A stretch of DNA of 64,000 nucleotides from JBGSUZ01 sp964404895 (GTDB lineage Bacteria > Bacillota > Clostridia > Peptostreptococcales > Acidaminobacteraceae), in assembly GCA_964404895.1 (NCBI GenBank), contig CAYOLV010000001.1, positions 1 through 64,000 of the forward strand, read 5' to 3'. This document shows positions 1-9,218 of the stretch, in pieces. The notes below the pieces were generated by a model. That model saw only the letters and a program-made list of their open reading frames with translations. It made no database searches and had not been told where the DNA came from. Each line of letters starts with the position of its first letter. Position 1 is the stretch's first letter. The position numbers were made by a program, and so were the translations under genes.

Positions 1-323
1 AACTCATAGAAGATAACGCAAGACAAGGCGCTGTAAGCGATGAATTTGACGATGCATACAAACACTTATCCGAGCAAATCAATGAGCTTAAACAGGCGAA
101 ACTGAAGCTTGTAAGGGCACATAAAGAGGCTGAGAACTATGCAGAGAGAGTTGACGCACTGGATAAGGCTGTAGGCACTGTAAACCCACAGGTGAGGGAA
201 TTTGATCAAGAGCTAGTGAAGCGGCTGATATACAGCATAAAGGTTCATAAGGGGCTGAAGATAACGATACAATTTCACTCTGGAATTGTTATGACTGAGG
301 AAGTGGATTGTTACGAGGATTAA
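1..323 (+). CDS. Large serine recombinase, C-terminal tail (partial)
   Basis: Reading from base 3, an open frame of 107 codons runs in from the left edge and ends at TAA 321-323. It has a charged, coiled-coil-like stretch (SEQINELKQAKLKL) followed by a short beta-rich end (LIYSIKVHKGLKITIQF). This layout is typical of the extreme C-terminus of clostridial large serine recombinases of the TndX/Tn4451 type, where the coiled coil mediates synapsis. The catalytic N-terminal domain lies outside the window, so activity cannot be judged. It probably marks the edge of an integrated element next to the metal-resistance genes. Identification is by resemblance only. Confidence 0.6.
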   Translation, partial: LIEDNARQGAVSDEFDDAYKHLSEQINELKQAKLKLVRAHKEAENYAERVDALDKAVGTVNPQVREFDQELVKRLIYSIKVHKGLKITIQFHSGIVMTEEVDCYED

Positions 324-523
324 ATATAAGAGATAGAGTAATTGGACATCATACTTACCGTAACTGTTAATGCAACTACTGTAGTGTATTTCGTTGATTA
401 TATTGGCACTATTGTGTACTGGACGAGATAAAGAATTTGGATATTTTGTGACAATTAAATTTGTGAATTCTGTTATGGGATCTTTAATTTAAACGGTTTT
501 TGAACACAGTCCTAATAAACAAA

Positions 524-559
524 TATCCCCCCATCTGACTCTATGTCAAATGAGGGGAT
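524..559 (-). terminator. Rho-independent terminator of the FTR1 gene
   Basis: An inverted repeat with arms ATCCCC.CAT.TGAC and GTCAaATGaGGGGAT lies 49 bases beyond the stop of the leftward FTR1 gene. On the minus strand it is followed by a T-rich run. It is the only stem-loop of this strength between the recombinase tail and FTR1. Confidence 0.7.
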
Positions 560-607
560 GTAGTATCATGTGAGATCTTAACGTTTTCTGTAGTTTTGAA
601 TTTATTA

Positions 608-1429
608 TTACGAGTTTTTTTTAGTGGATTTATGCCATAAAGCTAACATCCCGAAAGTGTATGAATATTGTAGCACAAATTGAATCCACTCTGGTTTGGA
701 GTACCAACCAAAAAGAACATACAACGGTAAACCGATTATACCTTCCTTGTGATTAAGGAATGTTTTAGATAAGTCAAATGCTTTTACCAGTAGAATATTA
801 TTTTCATCAATAAAGGATAATGCTTTTAACGCTGATAGACCTTCATGAACGGAGTACCCTAACAAGAATCCAGCTTGGAGAATAAGGTATCCTAATGTAA
901 TGTTAAACAATAGTTTTAAATTGACTTTAACAAGCGCTTTATAGATTAGAATAGCAAGCAATAGTGAGAGGGTAATTCCTAGTGTGATTGACATAACTGT
1001 GTACTTGCCTGCGAAAGTGAATATTGCAATTTCGGCACCTTCTCTAATAACCATGATAAAAGCAATACTGAACAACCCATACTTTGATAAATTTTGTGAT
1101 ACTTGATTCTGAACATTGGAAACCATATTTCGTCCATGCTTAATCATCCAATAAATAAACGTGGTGATGAATACAAGTGCTACAAGACTTGCACCGCTCT
1201 CCCATAATTTCGATATTTCTTCTGTTTTGCCTATCAAATCTGATAGTGCGAAAAGCAAACCGCCAATAATTGCTGACAAAATTATTCCTATGATTGCTCC
1301 GTTGTATACATATTTCTTAAATTCCGCTTTTTTAATGTGATTAAGATATTGAAGAATAATAACGACAATTAAAAATGCCTCTAATCCTTCTCTAAATCCC
1401 ATTATTAATCCAGGTAAAAAAGTATTCAT
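608..1429 (-). CDS. FTR1-family (PbrT/EfeU-like) metal permease
   Basis: A 273-residue polytopic membrane protein with the two hallmark REGxE motifs of the FTR1 iron/lead permease family: REGLE at residues 13-17 and REGAE at 129-133. Each lies in a transmembrane helix, as expected for the two metal-binding helices. Length fits a bare permease without an added periplasmic domain. The family takes up Fe(III)/Fe(II); PbrT of lead-resistance operons belongs to it. It is divergent from a CadC-type repressor and a P1B ATPase, which favours a PbrT-like role in a Pb/Cd locus, though iron uptake cannot be excluded. The ATG follows an AGGAGGAAA-like site (minus strand of 1430-1445). Two palindromes sit over its promoter. 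Confidence 0.88.
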   Translation of the reverse strand: MNTFLPGLIMGFREGLEAFLIVVIILQYLNHIKKAEFKKYVYNGAIIGIILSAIIGGLLFALSDLIGKTEEISKLWESGASLVALVFITTFIYWMIKHGRNMVSNVQNQVSQNLSKYGLFSIAFIMVIREGAEIAIFTFAGKYTVMSITLGITLSLLLAILIYKALVKVNLKLLFNITLGYLILQAGFLLGYSVHEGLSALKALSFIDENNILLVKAFDLSKTFLNHKEGIIGLPLYVLFGWYSKPEWIQFVLQYSYTFGMLALWHKSTKKNS

Positions 1430-1453
1430 TTTTTTTCCTCCACATAATTTAAT

Positions 1454-1468
1454 TGATAAACGTTATCA
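1454..1468. promoter_or_regulatory. Fur-box-like palindrome upstream of FTR1
   Basis: TGATAAACGTTATCA is a 15-base palindrome (TGATAA-N3-TTATCA) just downstream of the FTR1 -10 element. It resembles half of a Fur/PerR/Zur-type box. The binding protein is not known from sequence. Confidence 0.45.
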
Positions 1469-1473
1469 GTGGC

Positions 1474-1503
1474 ACTATAGCACAATATGATATTGAGAGT
1501 CAA
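1474..1503 (-). promoter_or_regulatory. FTR1 promoter
   Basis: On the minus strand, TTGACT (1498-1503) and TATAGT (1474-1479) are separated by 18 bases. The spacer and -35 element lie inside the perfect inverted repeat 1480-1516, so a protein bound there would block RNA polymerase. Confidence 0.6.
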
Positions 1504-1516
1504 TATCATATTGTGC
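1480..1516. promoter_or_regulatory. Perfect 17+17 inverted repeat operator
   Basis: The arms GCACAATATGATATTGA and its exact complement are separated by GAG. The repeat covers the FTR1 -35 and spacer. It has no T tail and lies in a promoter, so it reads as an operator (metalloregulator of Fur or DtxR type, or the local ArsR protein) rather than a terminator. Confidence 0.65.
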
Positions 1517-1674
1517 TTTGTTAAGTAACTTTACTTGAATGCTTAAAATGGACAAAAGAAAGTATCTTTTCAATCGAATAGTTGATCAGTATAATAGCCA
1601 ACTAGGACGGTATCGCTTGATTTATCAGAATAACGCTCGAAGGAAGCATATCTGGAATATTGAGAATATAATTT

Positions 1675-1694
1675 ATATGAATAGGCATTCATAT
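1675..1694. promoter_or_regulatory. ArsR/CadC-type operator 1
   Basis: ATATGAAT-AGGC-ATTCATAT is a perfect 8-4-8 inverted repeat just upstream of the arsR -35. ArsR/SmtB proteins bind AT-rich repeats of ATATGAAN type, so this is a likely autoregulatory site. Confidence 0.55.
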
Positions 1695-1699
1695 AAGTG

Positions 1700-1727
1700 T
1701 TGACATTTACACTCTATCTGCTAAAAT
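1700..1727 (+). promoter_or_regulatory. Promoter of the arsR-ATPase operon
   Basis: TTGACA at 1700-1705 and TAAAAT at 1722-1727 are 16 bases apart. The promoter is flanked by two ATGAA-type inverted repeats, 1675-1694 and 1741-1756. Confidence 0.6.
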
Positions 1728-1740
1728 AAAAATATAACAC

Positions 1741-1756
1741 ATGAACAATTGCTCAT
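1741..1756. promoter_or_regulatory. ArsR/CadC-type operator 2
   Basis: ATGAACAATTGCTCAT is an imperfect palindrome of the SmtB/CadC 12-2-12 type, placed at the expected transcription start. It overlaps an ATG that would otherwise be the first start of the downstream gene. This supports placing the real start at GTG 1789. Confidence 0.6.
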
Positions 1757-1788
1757 ATAATCAGATGAACGTAAAGCGGGGTGACAAA

Positions 1789-2172
1789 GTGACAAAAAGT
1801 TTTGAAACAGAGAGATGTGACTGCAATGTGATTCATGAGGATGTGGTGAAGAAGGTAAAAGTAAAGATGCCTAAGGACGCAGATCTTTCTGATTTAGCAG
1901 AGTTGTATAAGATCTTTGGAGATACAACCAGAATTAAAATTTTATCAGCCTTATTTGAAGAGGAAATGTGTGTGTGCGATATAGCATATTTGTTAAATAT
2001 GACTCAGTCTGCGATATCCCATCAATTAAGGGTCTTAAAACAGGCAAGACTAGTGAAGAATAGGAAAGATGGTAAAGTGGTCTTCTATTCGTTAGATGAT
2101 GAGCATGTAAAGAGCATAATGGATCAAGGATTAATTCATGTGAATGAAAACAAAAAGGGGGATTCAAAATGA
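1789..2172 (+). CDS. CadC-type ArsR/SmtB metal-sensing repressor
   Basis: A 127-residue winged-helix repressor of the ArsR/SmtB family. The recognition region reads DIAYLLNMTQSAISHQLRVL. Cysteines at C10 and C12 in the N-terminal arm and C61 and C63 in the ELCVCD-type metal box match the four-Cys Cd/Pb/Zn site of CadC. The GTG start is chosen because GGGG-rich sequence precedes it at a normal distance and because the upstream ATG 1741 lies inside an operator-like palindrome. Its stop overlaps the start of the P-type ATPase by four bases, implying translational coupling. Metal binding should release it from the flanking operators and derepress efflux. Confidence 0.88.
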   Translation: MTKSFETERCDCNVIHEDVVKKVKVKMPKDADLSDLAELYKIFGDTTRIKILSALFEEEMCVCDIAYLLNMTQSAISHQLRVLKQARLVKNRKDGKVVFYSLDDEHVKSIMDQGLIHVNENKKGDSK

Positions 2173-4553
2173 GTAGCACAATCAAAAAAGAATTGATACT
2201 AGAAGGATTAGATTGCGCAAATTGCGCAGCTAAGATAGAAGAGAGAGTGGGTAAATTGGAACATGTCACTTTATCCTCGATGAATTTTGTGACAAAAACA
2301 CTAACGATTGAAGTTTTGCAATCGGGAGATATGGACCAAGTTATGAGTGGGACAACTGCCATTGTTGCAAAATTGGAACCCGATGTAGTCGTTAAAGAGA
2401 AAGTATTTTCTAAAGCTGACAAGAAGATTCTGATGCTTATGGGTTTAGGATGTGCAAATTGCGCTGCAAAGATTGAAAAAGAAGTAAAAACTATTGATGG
2501 GGTTGTGAATGCCACAGTTGATTTTGTTTCAAAGAAACTTATAATCGAGGTTAAGCACAAAAGGGAACTTCCAAGAATTGTAGAGGAAGCAACGAAAATA
2601 GCAGTTAGAATTGAGTCGGGAGTTAAAGTTGTAGATATTGAGGAACAAAAGAAAAAGGGCGAAAATGAAGAGAGCAAACAAGAAGAGGATGGTATTAATA
2701 AAGTAGAGTTTATCCGCCTTGGAGCAGGATTTGTATTATTCTTAGTGGGAATAATAATGACTTTCTCGCCAATGATCGAATTGGGAGTGTTCTTAACAAG
2801 TTATCTGCTAGTTGGTGGAAATGTTGTTCTAAAAGCCATAAAAAATATTGCTAGAGGACAGGTTTTTGATGAAAACTTCCTAATGGGTGTAGCAACCATA
2901 GGGGCTTTTGCAATTGGAGAATATCCAGAAGGTGTTGCTGTAATGCTCTTCTACCAAGTTGGGGAACTATTCCAAAGCATGGCTGTAAATCACTCTAGAA
3001 GATCAATTAGCGCTTTAATGGATATTCGTCCTGACTTTGCAAACCTAAAAATCGGTGATAATGTCGAGAAAGTTTCTCCTGAAGATGTAGCGGTTGGAGA
3101 TACTATTATTGTAAAACCGGGAGAAAAGGTCCCGCTAGATGGTAAAGTTATTTCTGGAACGTCCATGCTGGACACTTCTGCAATTACTGGAGAATCGGTT
3201 CCTAGAGAAGTTGAGACAGGCGATGATATTCTCTCTGGAACTATCAACAAAAACGGTCTATTGACTGTTTTAGTGACAAAAGAATTTGGAGAATCTACTG
3301 TATCTAAAATTCTTGATTTAGTTCAAAATGCAAGCAGTAGAAAAGCTCCTACTGAGAACTTCATCACGAAATTTGCCAGATATTATACACCGGTTGTTGT
3401 TATAGTAGCACTTGCACTGGCTGTAATTCCGCCATTGACAATCCCGGGGGCAACTTTTAGCGACTGGATTTATAGAGCTCTTGTATTTCTTGTCGTGTCA
3501 TGCCCTTGTGCTTTGGTGATATCAATTCCGTTAGGCTTCTTTGGTGGTATTGGTGGTGCATCAAAAGCAGGCATTTTGATGAAAGGGAGTAACTACCTTG
3601 AAGCCTTGAATAATGTTGATACAGTAGTTTTTGATAAAACGGGGACTTTAACTAAAGGAGTCTTTAAAGTAACAAAAATTGTGAATTTAACAAATCAGCT
3701 ATCGGATGAAGATCTTCTTGAGTACGCAGCCTACACGGAAAGTTATTCAAATCATCCAATAGCACAATCAATTTTGAAAGCTTATGATAAAAATATTGAT
3801 AAGAGTGTGATTGAAGACTATGATGAAATCTCTGGTTATGGGATTTCAGCAAAAGTTAAAGGGAAAAACATATTGGCAGGGAATCTCAAACTGATGAAAA
3901 AAGAGAATGTATCGTTTGATGAAAATCTCTCAAAGGATGAAGTTGGTACGATCATCCATATGGTAATCGATCAAATCTACTCAGGATTTATTGTTATCTC
4001 TGATGAACTCAAGGAAGATTCAAAGCGAGCAATTCAAGAATTAAGAAAATTAGGTGTTAAGAAGCTAGTAATGTTGACAGGTGACAATAAGGCAATTGGT
4101 GAAAAAATAGGTCAACAACTTGGATTAGATGAAGTATATTCAGAACTTTTGCCACATCAGAAGGTTGAAAAGCTTGAAATGCTGGAAGGGCGAGAGGGTA
4201 GAAAAGGAAAATTGGTGTTTGTAGGTGACGGTATAAATGATGCCCCAGTTTTAACACGAGCAGATATTGGTATAGCAATGGGTGGGATTGGTTCAGATGC
4301 TGCAATTGAAGCTGCGGATGTCGTAATCATGACGGATGAACCATCTAAAATTGCAAGTGCAATACGCATTGCAAAACGAACGAAGACCATTGTGTGGCAG
4401 AATATTATATTTGCTTTCGCAGTTAAAGGAATTGTACTGGTTCTTGGCGCAGGTGGATTAGCCACAATGTGGGAAGCTGTATTTGCAGATGTTGGAGTTG
4501 CAGTTCTGGCAGTATTCAATGCTATGAGAGTACTTAATTCTAAAAATCTGTAA
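2169..4553 (+). CDS. Heavy-metal P1B-type ATPase (Cd/Zn/Pb efflux)
   Basis: A 794-residue cation pump. Two tandem HMA metal-binding domains carry CANC at residues 16-19 and 95-98. The membrane metal site is CPC at 445-447, the phosphorylated aspartate is in DKTGTLT (D489), and TGES, the P1B-specific HP (SNHPIAQ) and GDGINDAP (around D687) are all present, so it looks functional. The CPC motif with CadC-type regulation points to Cd/Zn/Pb rather than copper. A charged linker (about residues 160-176) separates the HMA domains from the core. The ATG overlaps the repressor stop (ATGA). Together with FTR1 and lspA it fits a pbr/cad-like resistance locus. Confidence 0.93.
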   Translation: MSSTIKKELILEGLDCANCAAKIEERVGKLEHVTLSSMNFVTKTLTIEVLQSGDMDQVMSGTTAIVAKLEPDVVVKEKVFSKADKKILMLMGLGCANCAAKIEKEVKTIDGVVNATVDFVSKKLIIEVKHKRELPRIVEEATKIAVRIESGVKVVDIEEQKKKGENEESKQEEDGINKVEFIRLGAGFVLFLVGIIMTFSPMIELGVFLTSYLLVGGNVVLKAIKNIARGQVFDENFLMGVATIGAFAIGEYPEGVAVMLFYQVGELFQSMAVNHSRRSISALMDIRPDFANLKIGDNVEKVSPEDVAVGDTIIVKPGEKVPLDGKVISGTSMLDTSAITGESVPREVETGDDILSGTINKNGLLTVLVTKEFGESTVSKILDLVQNASSRKAPTENFITKFARYYTPVVVIVALALAVIPPLTIPGATFSDWIYRALVFLVVSCPCALVISIPLGFFGGIGGASKAGILMKGSNYLEALNNVDTVVFDKTGTLTKGVFKVTKIVNLTNQLSDEDLLEYAAYTESYSNHPIAQSILKAYDKNIDKSVIEDYDEISGYGISAKVKGKNILAGNLKLMKKENVSFDENLSKDEVGTIIHMVIDQIYSGFIVISDELKEDSKRAIQELRKLGVKKLVMLTGDNKAIGEKIGQQLGLDEVYSELLPHQKVEKLEMLEGREGRKGKLVFVGDGINDAPVLTRADIGIAMGGIGSDAAIEAADVVIMTDEPSKIASAIRIAKRTKTIVWQNIIFAFAVKGIVLVLGAGGLATMWEAVFADVGVAVLAVFNAMRVLNSKNL

Positions 4554-4580
4554 ACGCATTGTTGAGTTTCAGGAGGTTAT

Positions 4581-5162
4581 ATGCTGAATGTATTATCAAG
4601 TGGGTGTCTGCTTCTCTTTGGTAGTGTGTACATTGCAAAATTGCTACTTTTAAAGTATAGGGATAAAATCCTCGCCAATTCATTAGGCAATAAGGGAAAA
4701 GAACGAAATTTGAGCAGAGTTGAAAGACTGGTTAAATGGTCCGTATATACTTGGATTGCAATTTGGATTTTGAATATTTTCGGGTTTTCGATTTATGCAC
4801 CTTTATTGCTGAATATACCCCTTAGGTACATTGGTGTTGCAATGAATGCTCTTGGATCAATCTTGTTTTTCGTTTCGGTTATTGTAATGGATAAATCATG
4901 GCGAGTAGGTATTGACCAGAGAAGTACTGCCAAACTTGTCACAAATGGCATTTATAGCTTTTCTAGAAATCCTGCTTACCTTGCCTTTGATATGATGTTT
5001 TTAGGGGTGGCGATTACTTTTGGTGATATTGGTTTGGCATTATTTGGTATGATTGCTGGGTTTAGTTTGCACAAGCTTATATTGAAGGAAGAGTTACACC
5101 TTGAAAAAAAATTTAAGAAAGATTACATTAATTATAAAAATGCAGTTGGAAGATATTTTTAA
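4581..5162 (+). CDS. Isoprenylcysteine methyltransferase (ICMT/PEMT)-like membrane protein
   Basis: A 193-residue membrane protein with four or so hydrophobic segments. The C-terminal signature NGIYSFSRNPAYLAF...EELHLEKKFKKDYINY is that of the ICMT/phospholipid methyltransferase family, which binds S-adenosylmethionine at the membrane. Such genes often sit next to metal-transporting ATPases in bacteria, but their substrate there is unknown. It starts 27 bases after the ATPase behind AGGAGG, so it is the third gene of the operon, and a strong terminator follows. Confidence 0.8.
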   Translation: MLNVLSSGCLLLFGSVYIAKLLLLKYRDKILANSLGNKGKERNLSRVERLVKWSVYTWIAIWILNIFGFSIYAPLLLNIPLRYIGVAMNALGSILFFVSVIVMDKSWRVGIDQRSTAKLVTNGIYSFSRNPAYLAFDMMFLGVAITFGDIGLALFGMIAGFSLHKLILKEELHLEKKFKKDYINYKNAVGRYF

Positions 5163-5174
5163 AGAGTAAAATAT

Positions 5175-5225
5175 GAAAGCCTTGAAATGAGTTTCGTGAT
5201 CAGATCACAACATTTCAAGGCTTTC
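5175..5225 (+). terminator. Terminator of the metal-resistance operon
   Basis: A perfect 15-base stem (GAAAGCCTTGAAATG and its complement) with a 21-base loop lies 12 bases after the methyltransferase stop and is followed by an AT-rich tract. Confidence 0.8.
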
Positions 5226-5230
5226 TATAT

Positions 5231-5305
5231 TTACTTCTTCGAGATTTTATGCCATAAAGCAAACCTCCCAAATGTGTATGAATATTGGAATGCAAATTTC
5301 ATAAA
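5231..5305 (-). pseudogene. Relic of a second FTR1 gene (last 24 codons)
   Basis: The minus strand reads FMKFAFQYSYTFGRFALWHK and then ISKK-stop. This matches the C-terminus of the intact permease in this window (QYSYTFGMLALWHK), and the DNA is also clearly alike (compare 619-690). No FTR1 homology continues upstream of it. The rest of the gene has been deleted. Confidence 0.75.
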
Positions 5306-5536
5306 ACTACTCAACAATATAAGGAGATACTTAAAAAGGTGAGTCGATATAGGATCTAAATATTGTATTATGAAATAAACAAAGAGAATAATGTAAATTA
5401 TTATGGAGCAATTTCAATTTGCTCCTTACATTAACAAAGACCAGCTAATAATGCAGTCATACGCTAATCTTCTTGAAAAAGATTCATATATCTATTGAGT
5501 GATAGAAGTATAAAGGAGTATAATAAAACATAATAC

Positions 5537-5552
5537 ATGAATAGTTGTACAT
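5537..5552. promoter_or_regulatory. Relic CadC-type operator
   Basis: ATGAATAGTTGTACAT matches the arsR operator at 1741-1756 in 12 of 16 positions. It lies between the FTR1 relic and the ATPase relic, where an arsR promoter would be expected in a duplicated unit. Confidence 0.4.
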
Positions 5553-5610
5553 GTGTTCATTGCTATAAATAATAAGTATTACCTGTACTTGATGTAACCG
5601 GTGTAACAGG

Positions 5611-5682
5611 ATGCGGGAGGCTGTATTCGCAGACGTGGGAGTTGCTTTGATTGTAATTTTTATTACATTAGGTAGTGACTAA
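5611..5682 (+). pseudogene. Relic of a second P-type ATPase (C-terminal codons)
   Basis: The frame reads MREAVFADVGVALIVIF and ends at TAA 5680-5682. It matches the last membrane helix of the intact ATPase (MWEAVFADVGVAVLAVF). Homology starts abruptly, so it is the leftover end of a deleted copy. Confidence 0.75.
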
Positions 5683-5768
5683 AACGAAAAATATATTAAG
5701 CATGCACAATTCTACTATGTATAATATGAACAAAACCAGAATAATAAAATAGAAAGAGGTATGAAAGT

Positions 5769-6134
5769 ATGAGTTTTTTTTCAAGATCGTCAAAAAGAAG
5801 TCATTATAAGCATGGCAATTATGGAAGTAACCATTACCAGAATAAAGGAATTTTAGGAACGTTATTTAAACATCTTATTTCGGGAAGCGGTTCTGGTGGG
5901 CATTATAATAACCATGGAAATCAATACAATAATATGCCTATGCCCAATCAACCCGTACCCAATCAAAGTATAATAAATTGCAATAAGTGTGGTTCCAAAA
6001 TACCAACAGGTTCTAAATTTTGCTTGGAGTGTGGCGACAAGGTTCAAGATGCATTGTTTTGTGCAAATTGTGGTGAAAAGGTACCGCCTAATTCGAAATT
6101 TTGCCTTAAATGCGGAAATAAATTAAACGGGTAA
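5769..6134 (+). CDS. Double zinc-ribbon protein
   Basis: A 121-residue protein. The N-terminal half is low-complexity, rich in Gly, His, Asn and Tyr. The C-terminal half has two zinc ribbons: CNKCGSKIPTGSKFCLECG and CANCGEKVPPNSKFCLKCG, each with two CxxC knuckles. No enzyme domain is visible. The start follows AAAGAGG. The stop is four bases before the kinase gene, so the two are co-transcribed, and the ribbon protein may be a partner or scaffold of the kinase (inference). Confidence 0.75.
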   Translation: MSFFSRSSKRSHYKHGNYGSNHYQNKGILGTLFKHLISGSGSGGHYNNHGNQYNNMPMPNQPVPNQSIINCNKCGSKIPTGSKFCLECGDKVQDALFCANCGEKVPPNSKFCLKCGNKLNG

Positions 6135-6138
6135 TTAT

Positions 6139-6861
6139 ATGAGCTTTTTCAGTGCAAAAAAATATCAGGGTCAAAAGATTGGGAATTACACCATTAAGGA
6201 ACTTGTCGGGGTAGGAAGATATGGTGTGTGCTTTCTCGCTGTATCAGACATTGGCAATGAGGTCATCATTAAGAAATTCCGACAAGATATTTTTAAAAAG
6301 AATTCAGAAAAGAATATATATGAGGCAGTGATACTTTCAAAGCTCAAGGACAATAGAATCCCTGAGCTTTTGGGTGTTATCAATCAAAAATCCTTTTATG
6401 GCTATGTTTTGGAATTAAAGTCGGGAAACACCGTGAAAGATCTGCTGTTTAAGCATAAGCATAGATTTACAGATGAGGAATTCTATAATATCGGTCTCCG
6501 GCTAATCAACATAATAAAACACCTGCATGAAAACGGTATTGTACATAGAGACATCAGGATACCGAATGTTCTCATTGATAGGGAGAATGTATATCTTATC
6601 GATTTTGGACTGGCAAGATTTGCAAATGATAATGAGTACAAGTACGATCTGGACTATTCTTATTTGGGCGATTTTTTCTTATATCTCCTTTATTCTTCGT
6701 TTTCCAATAATAAGAAATATAAAAAATTGCCATGGCATAAAGAGTTACCGTTAACAGATAAACAAAAAACATTTCTTAAAAAGTTACTGGGCCTTGAGGG
6801 AGTACATGAGAGTATCAAAGCTGTTGAAATGGATTTTGTTGATGCGTTTGAATGCTGTTAG
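6139..6861 (+). CDS. Small eukaryotic-like Ser/Thr protein kinase
   Basis: A 240-residue soluble kinase domain only. Visible motifs are the Gly-rich loop (GVGRYG, residues 24-29), VIIKKF with the ATP-binding lysine, HRD at 136-138 within HRDIRIPNVL, and DFG at 155-157. The catalytic-loop lysine of HRDLKPxN is arginine here. There are no PASTA repeats or membrane helix, unlike the housekeeping PrkC kinase, and the C-lobe is short. It starts four bases after the zinc-ribbon gene. Target unknown. Confidence 0.8.
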   Translation: MSFFSAKKYQGQKIGNYTIKELVGVGRYGVCFLAVSDIGNEVIIKKFRQDIFKKNSEKNIYEAVILSKLKDNRIPELLGVINQKSFYGYVLELKSGNTVKDLLFKHKHRFTDEEFYNIGLRLINIIKHLHENGIVHRDIRIPNVLIDRENVYLIDFGLARFANDNEYKYDLDYSYLGDFFLYLLYSSFSNNKKYKKLPWHKELPLTDKQKTFLKKLLGLEGVHESIKAVEMDFVDAFECC

Positions 6862-6888
6862 CAATACCAGGGCTTATAGGAGGGCGTA

Positions 6889-8054
6889 ATGTCTCAAGAT
6901 AATATTACAAAAATCTATTTGAAGGATAAAGAATACATACTCATTGGTACGGCACATGTTTCAAAACAGAGTGTGGAACAAGTAAAATCATTGATTGAAT
7001 CTGAAAAACCGAGCTCTGTATGTATTGAGCTAGATGAGCAAAGGTTTAAAGCCATCACGGAGGGTAATAAGTGGAAAGATACTGATATATTCAAGATAAT
7101 CAAAGAAAAAAAGCAACATTGCTTTTGATTAATTTAGTCATATCATCATTCCAAAAACGAATCGCCAGACATTTTGACATTAATGTGGGACAAGAGATGA
7201 TTCAGGGAATTGAATCTGCAAAAGAAATAGATGCAGAACTGGTTCTGGCTGATCGAAATATTCAGATAACCTTTTCACGTATTTGGCATCAAGTTGGTGT
7301 TTGGGGTAAAGCAAAACTCCTTATGGAAATTATGTTCAGTAGATTCAGTGATGTGAAAATATCAGAAGAAGAGCTGGAAAAAATAAAATCTCAGGATATG
7401 TTAGACTCAGTCCTCAAGGACTTTACTGCACATTTCCCCAGATTGAAGATTCCATTAATTGATGAGCGGTATCAATATTTAGCGCAAAAGATCAAGGATG
7501 CACCCGGAAATAAAATTGTTGCTGTTTTAGGAGTGGCTCATGTTCCTGGTATCAGGAACGAAATACTGAAAGAGCATGACTTGGAGAAACTGTCCCAGTT
7601 GCCTCCAAAATCAAAGATTGTACAGATTATTTCCTGGATTATACCGGTTTTGATCATTGCTCTTATTATAGCTACGTTTTTTACAAGTCCTTCTGGAGGA
7701 GTCCAGCAGACAATCAACTGGGTACTGTGGACCTGATCTTTTGCGGCTATTGGGACTGCTCTGGCTTTTAGTCACCCGCTATCCATTCTTACCGCCTTTG
7801 TTGCTGCACCAATTAGTGCTTTGCATCCAATGATTGCTGTTGGATGGTTTGCTGGATTGGTTCAGGCTTACATCAAACGTCCAAGTGTGAGAGATGTTGA
7901 AATGCTCACAGAGGATATTTTTAGCCTTAAAGGGTTTTGGTACAACAAGGTGACAAGAATCCTGCTTATTGTAACATTGGCAAACATCGGCGGTTCCATA
8001 GGCAGTTTGGTCGGTGGGTTGGAAGTTGTACGAAGATTTATAAATACGTTATGA
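6889..8054 (+). pseudogene. TraB-family protein, broken by a frameshift and a stop
   Basis: The first 79 codons (YILIGTAHVSKQSVEQV...CIELDEQRF) begin a TraB/PrgY-family protein after a good AGGAGGG site. A run of seven A near 7106-7112 shifts the frame by -1; the next frame continues the family sequence (ARHFDINVGQEMIQGI, GVAHVPGI, membrane helices). An in-frame TGA at 7734-7736 interrupts the membrane domain, which then continues in the same frame (FAAIGTALAFSHPLSILTAF...) to 8054. Two independent lesions make a pseudogene likely. The shift site reads A AAA AAG in frame, a known -1 slippery heptamer, but the downstream stop argues against simple recoding. Confidence 0.8.
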
Positions 8055-8275
8055 TAGCTTCTTAATAAGGCTTGCTTAATATACTTGAAAACATTGTTAA
8101 GGGAGGGTGTCTAAGCAAGTTCCAAGATTTAATTGTTAAATTCTTGATATAAAGTTTTACTTGATATAATAAATTATATGGGCTCAACAATGGGAACCCA
8201 CGCGGGAAAGGACTGCATAATCGTATCTTTTTATTAAGTGTTCATTTAAACTATTATAAATTTATATGGAGGAGA

Positions 8276-9090
<815 letters not shown>

Positions 9091-9176
9091 CGGACCTCAA
9101 CCGAGGTTACTAAAAAAGATTGCAGATTAGCAGAGCATTACATCAACAGTATCACATTCAATGAGAATTTGTATCG

Positions 9177-9218
9177 AATAAAGCCTTCAAGGGTTCTACA
9201 GCTTTTGAAGGCTTTATT
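9177..9218. terminator. Bidirectional terminator-like hairpin
   Basis: The arms AATAAAGCCTTCAA and TTGAAGGCTTTATT form a perfect 14-base stem with a 14-base loop and A/T-rich flanks on both sides. Confidence 0.7.

Noticed and set aside
6915..7103. Minus-strand open frame inside the TraB gene
   Set aside because: Shadow of the TraB coding sequence.
7106..7112. Programmed -1 frameshift in the TraB gene
   Set aside because: The slippery heptamer is in frame, but a later in-frame TGA would still truncate the product, so decay is the simpler reading.
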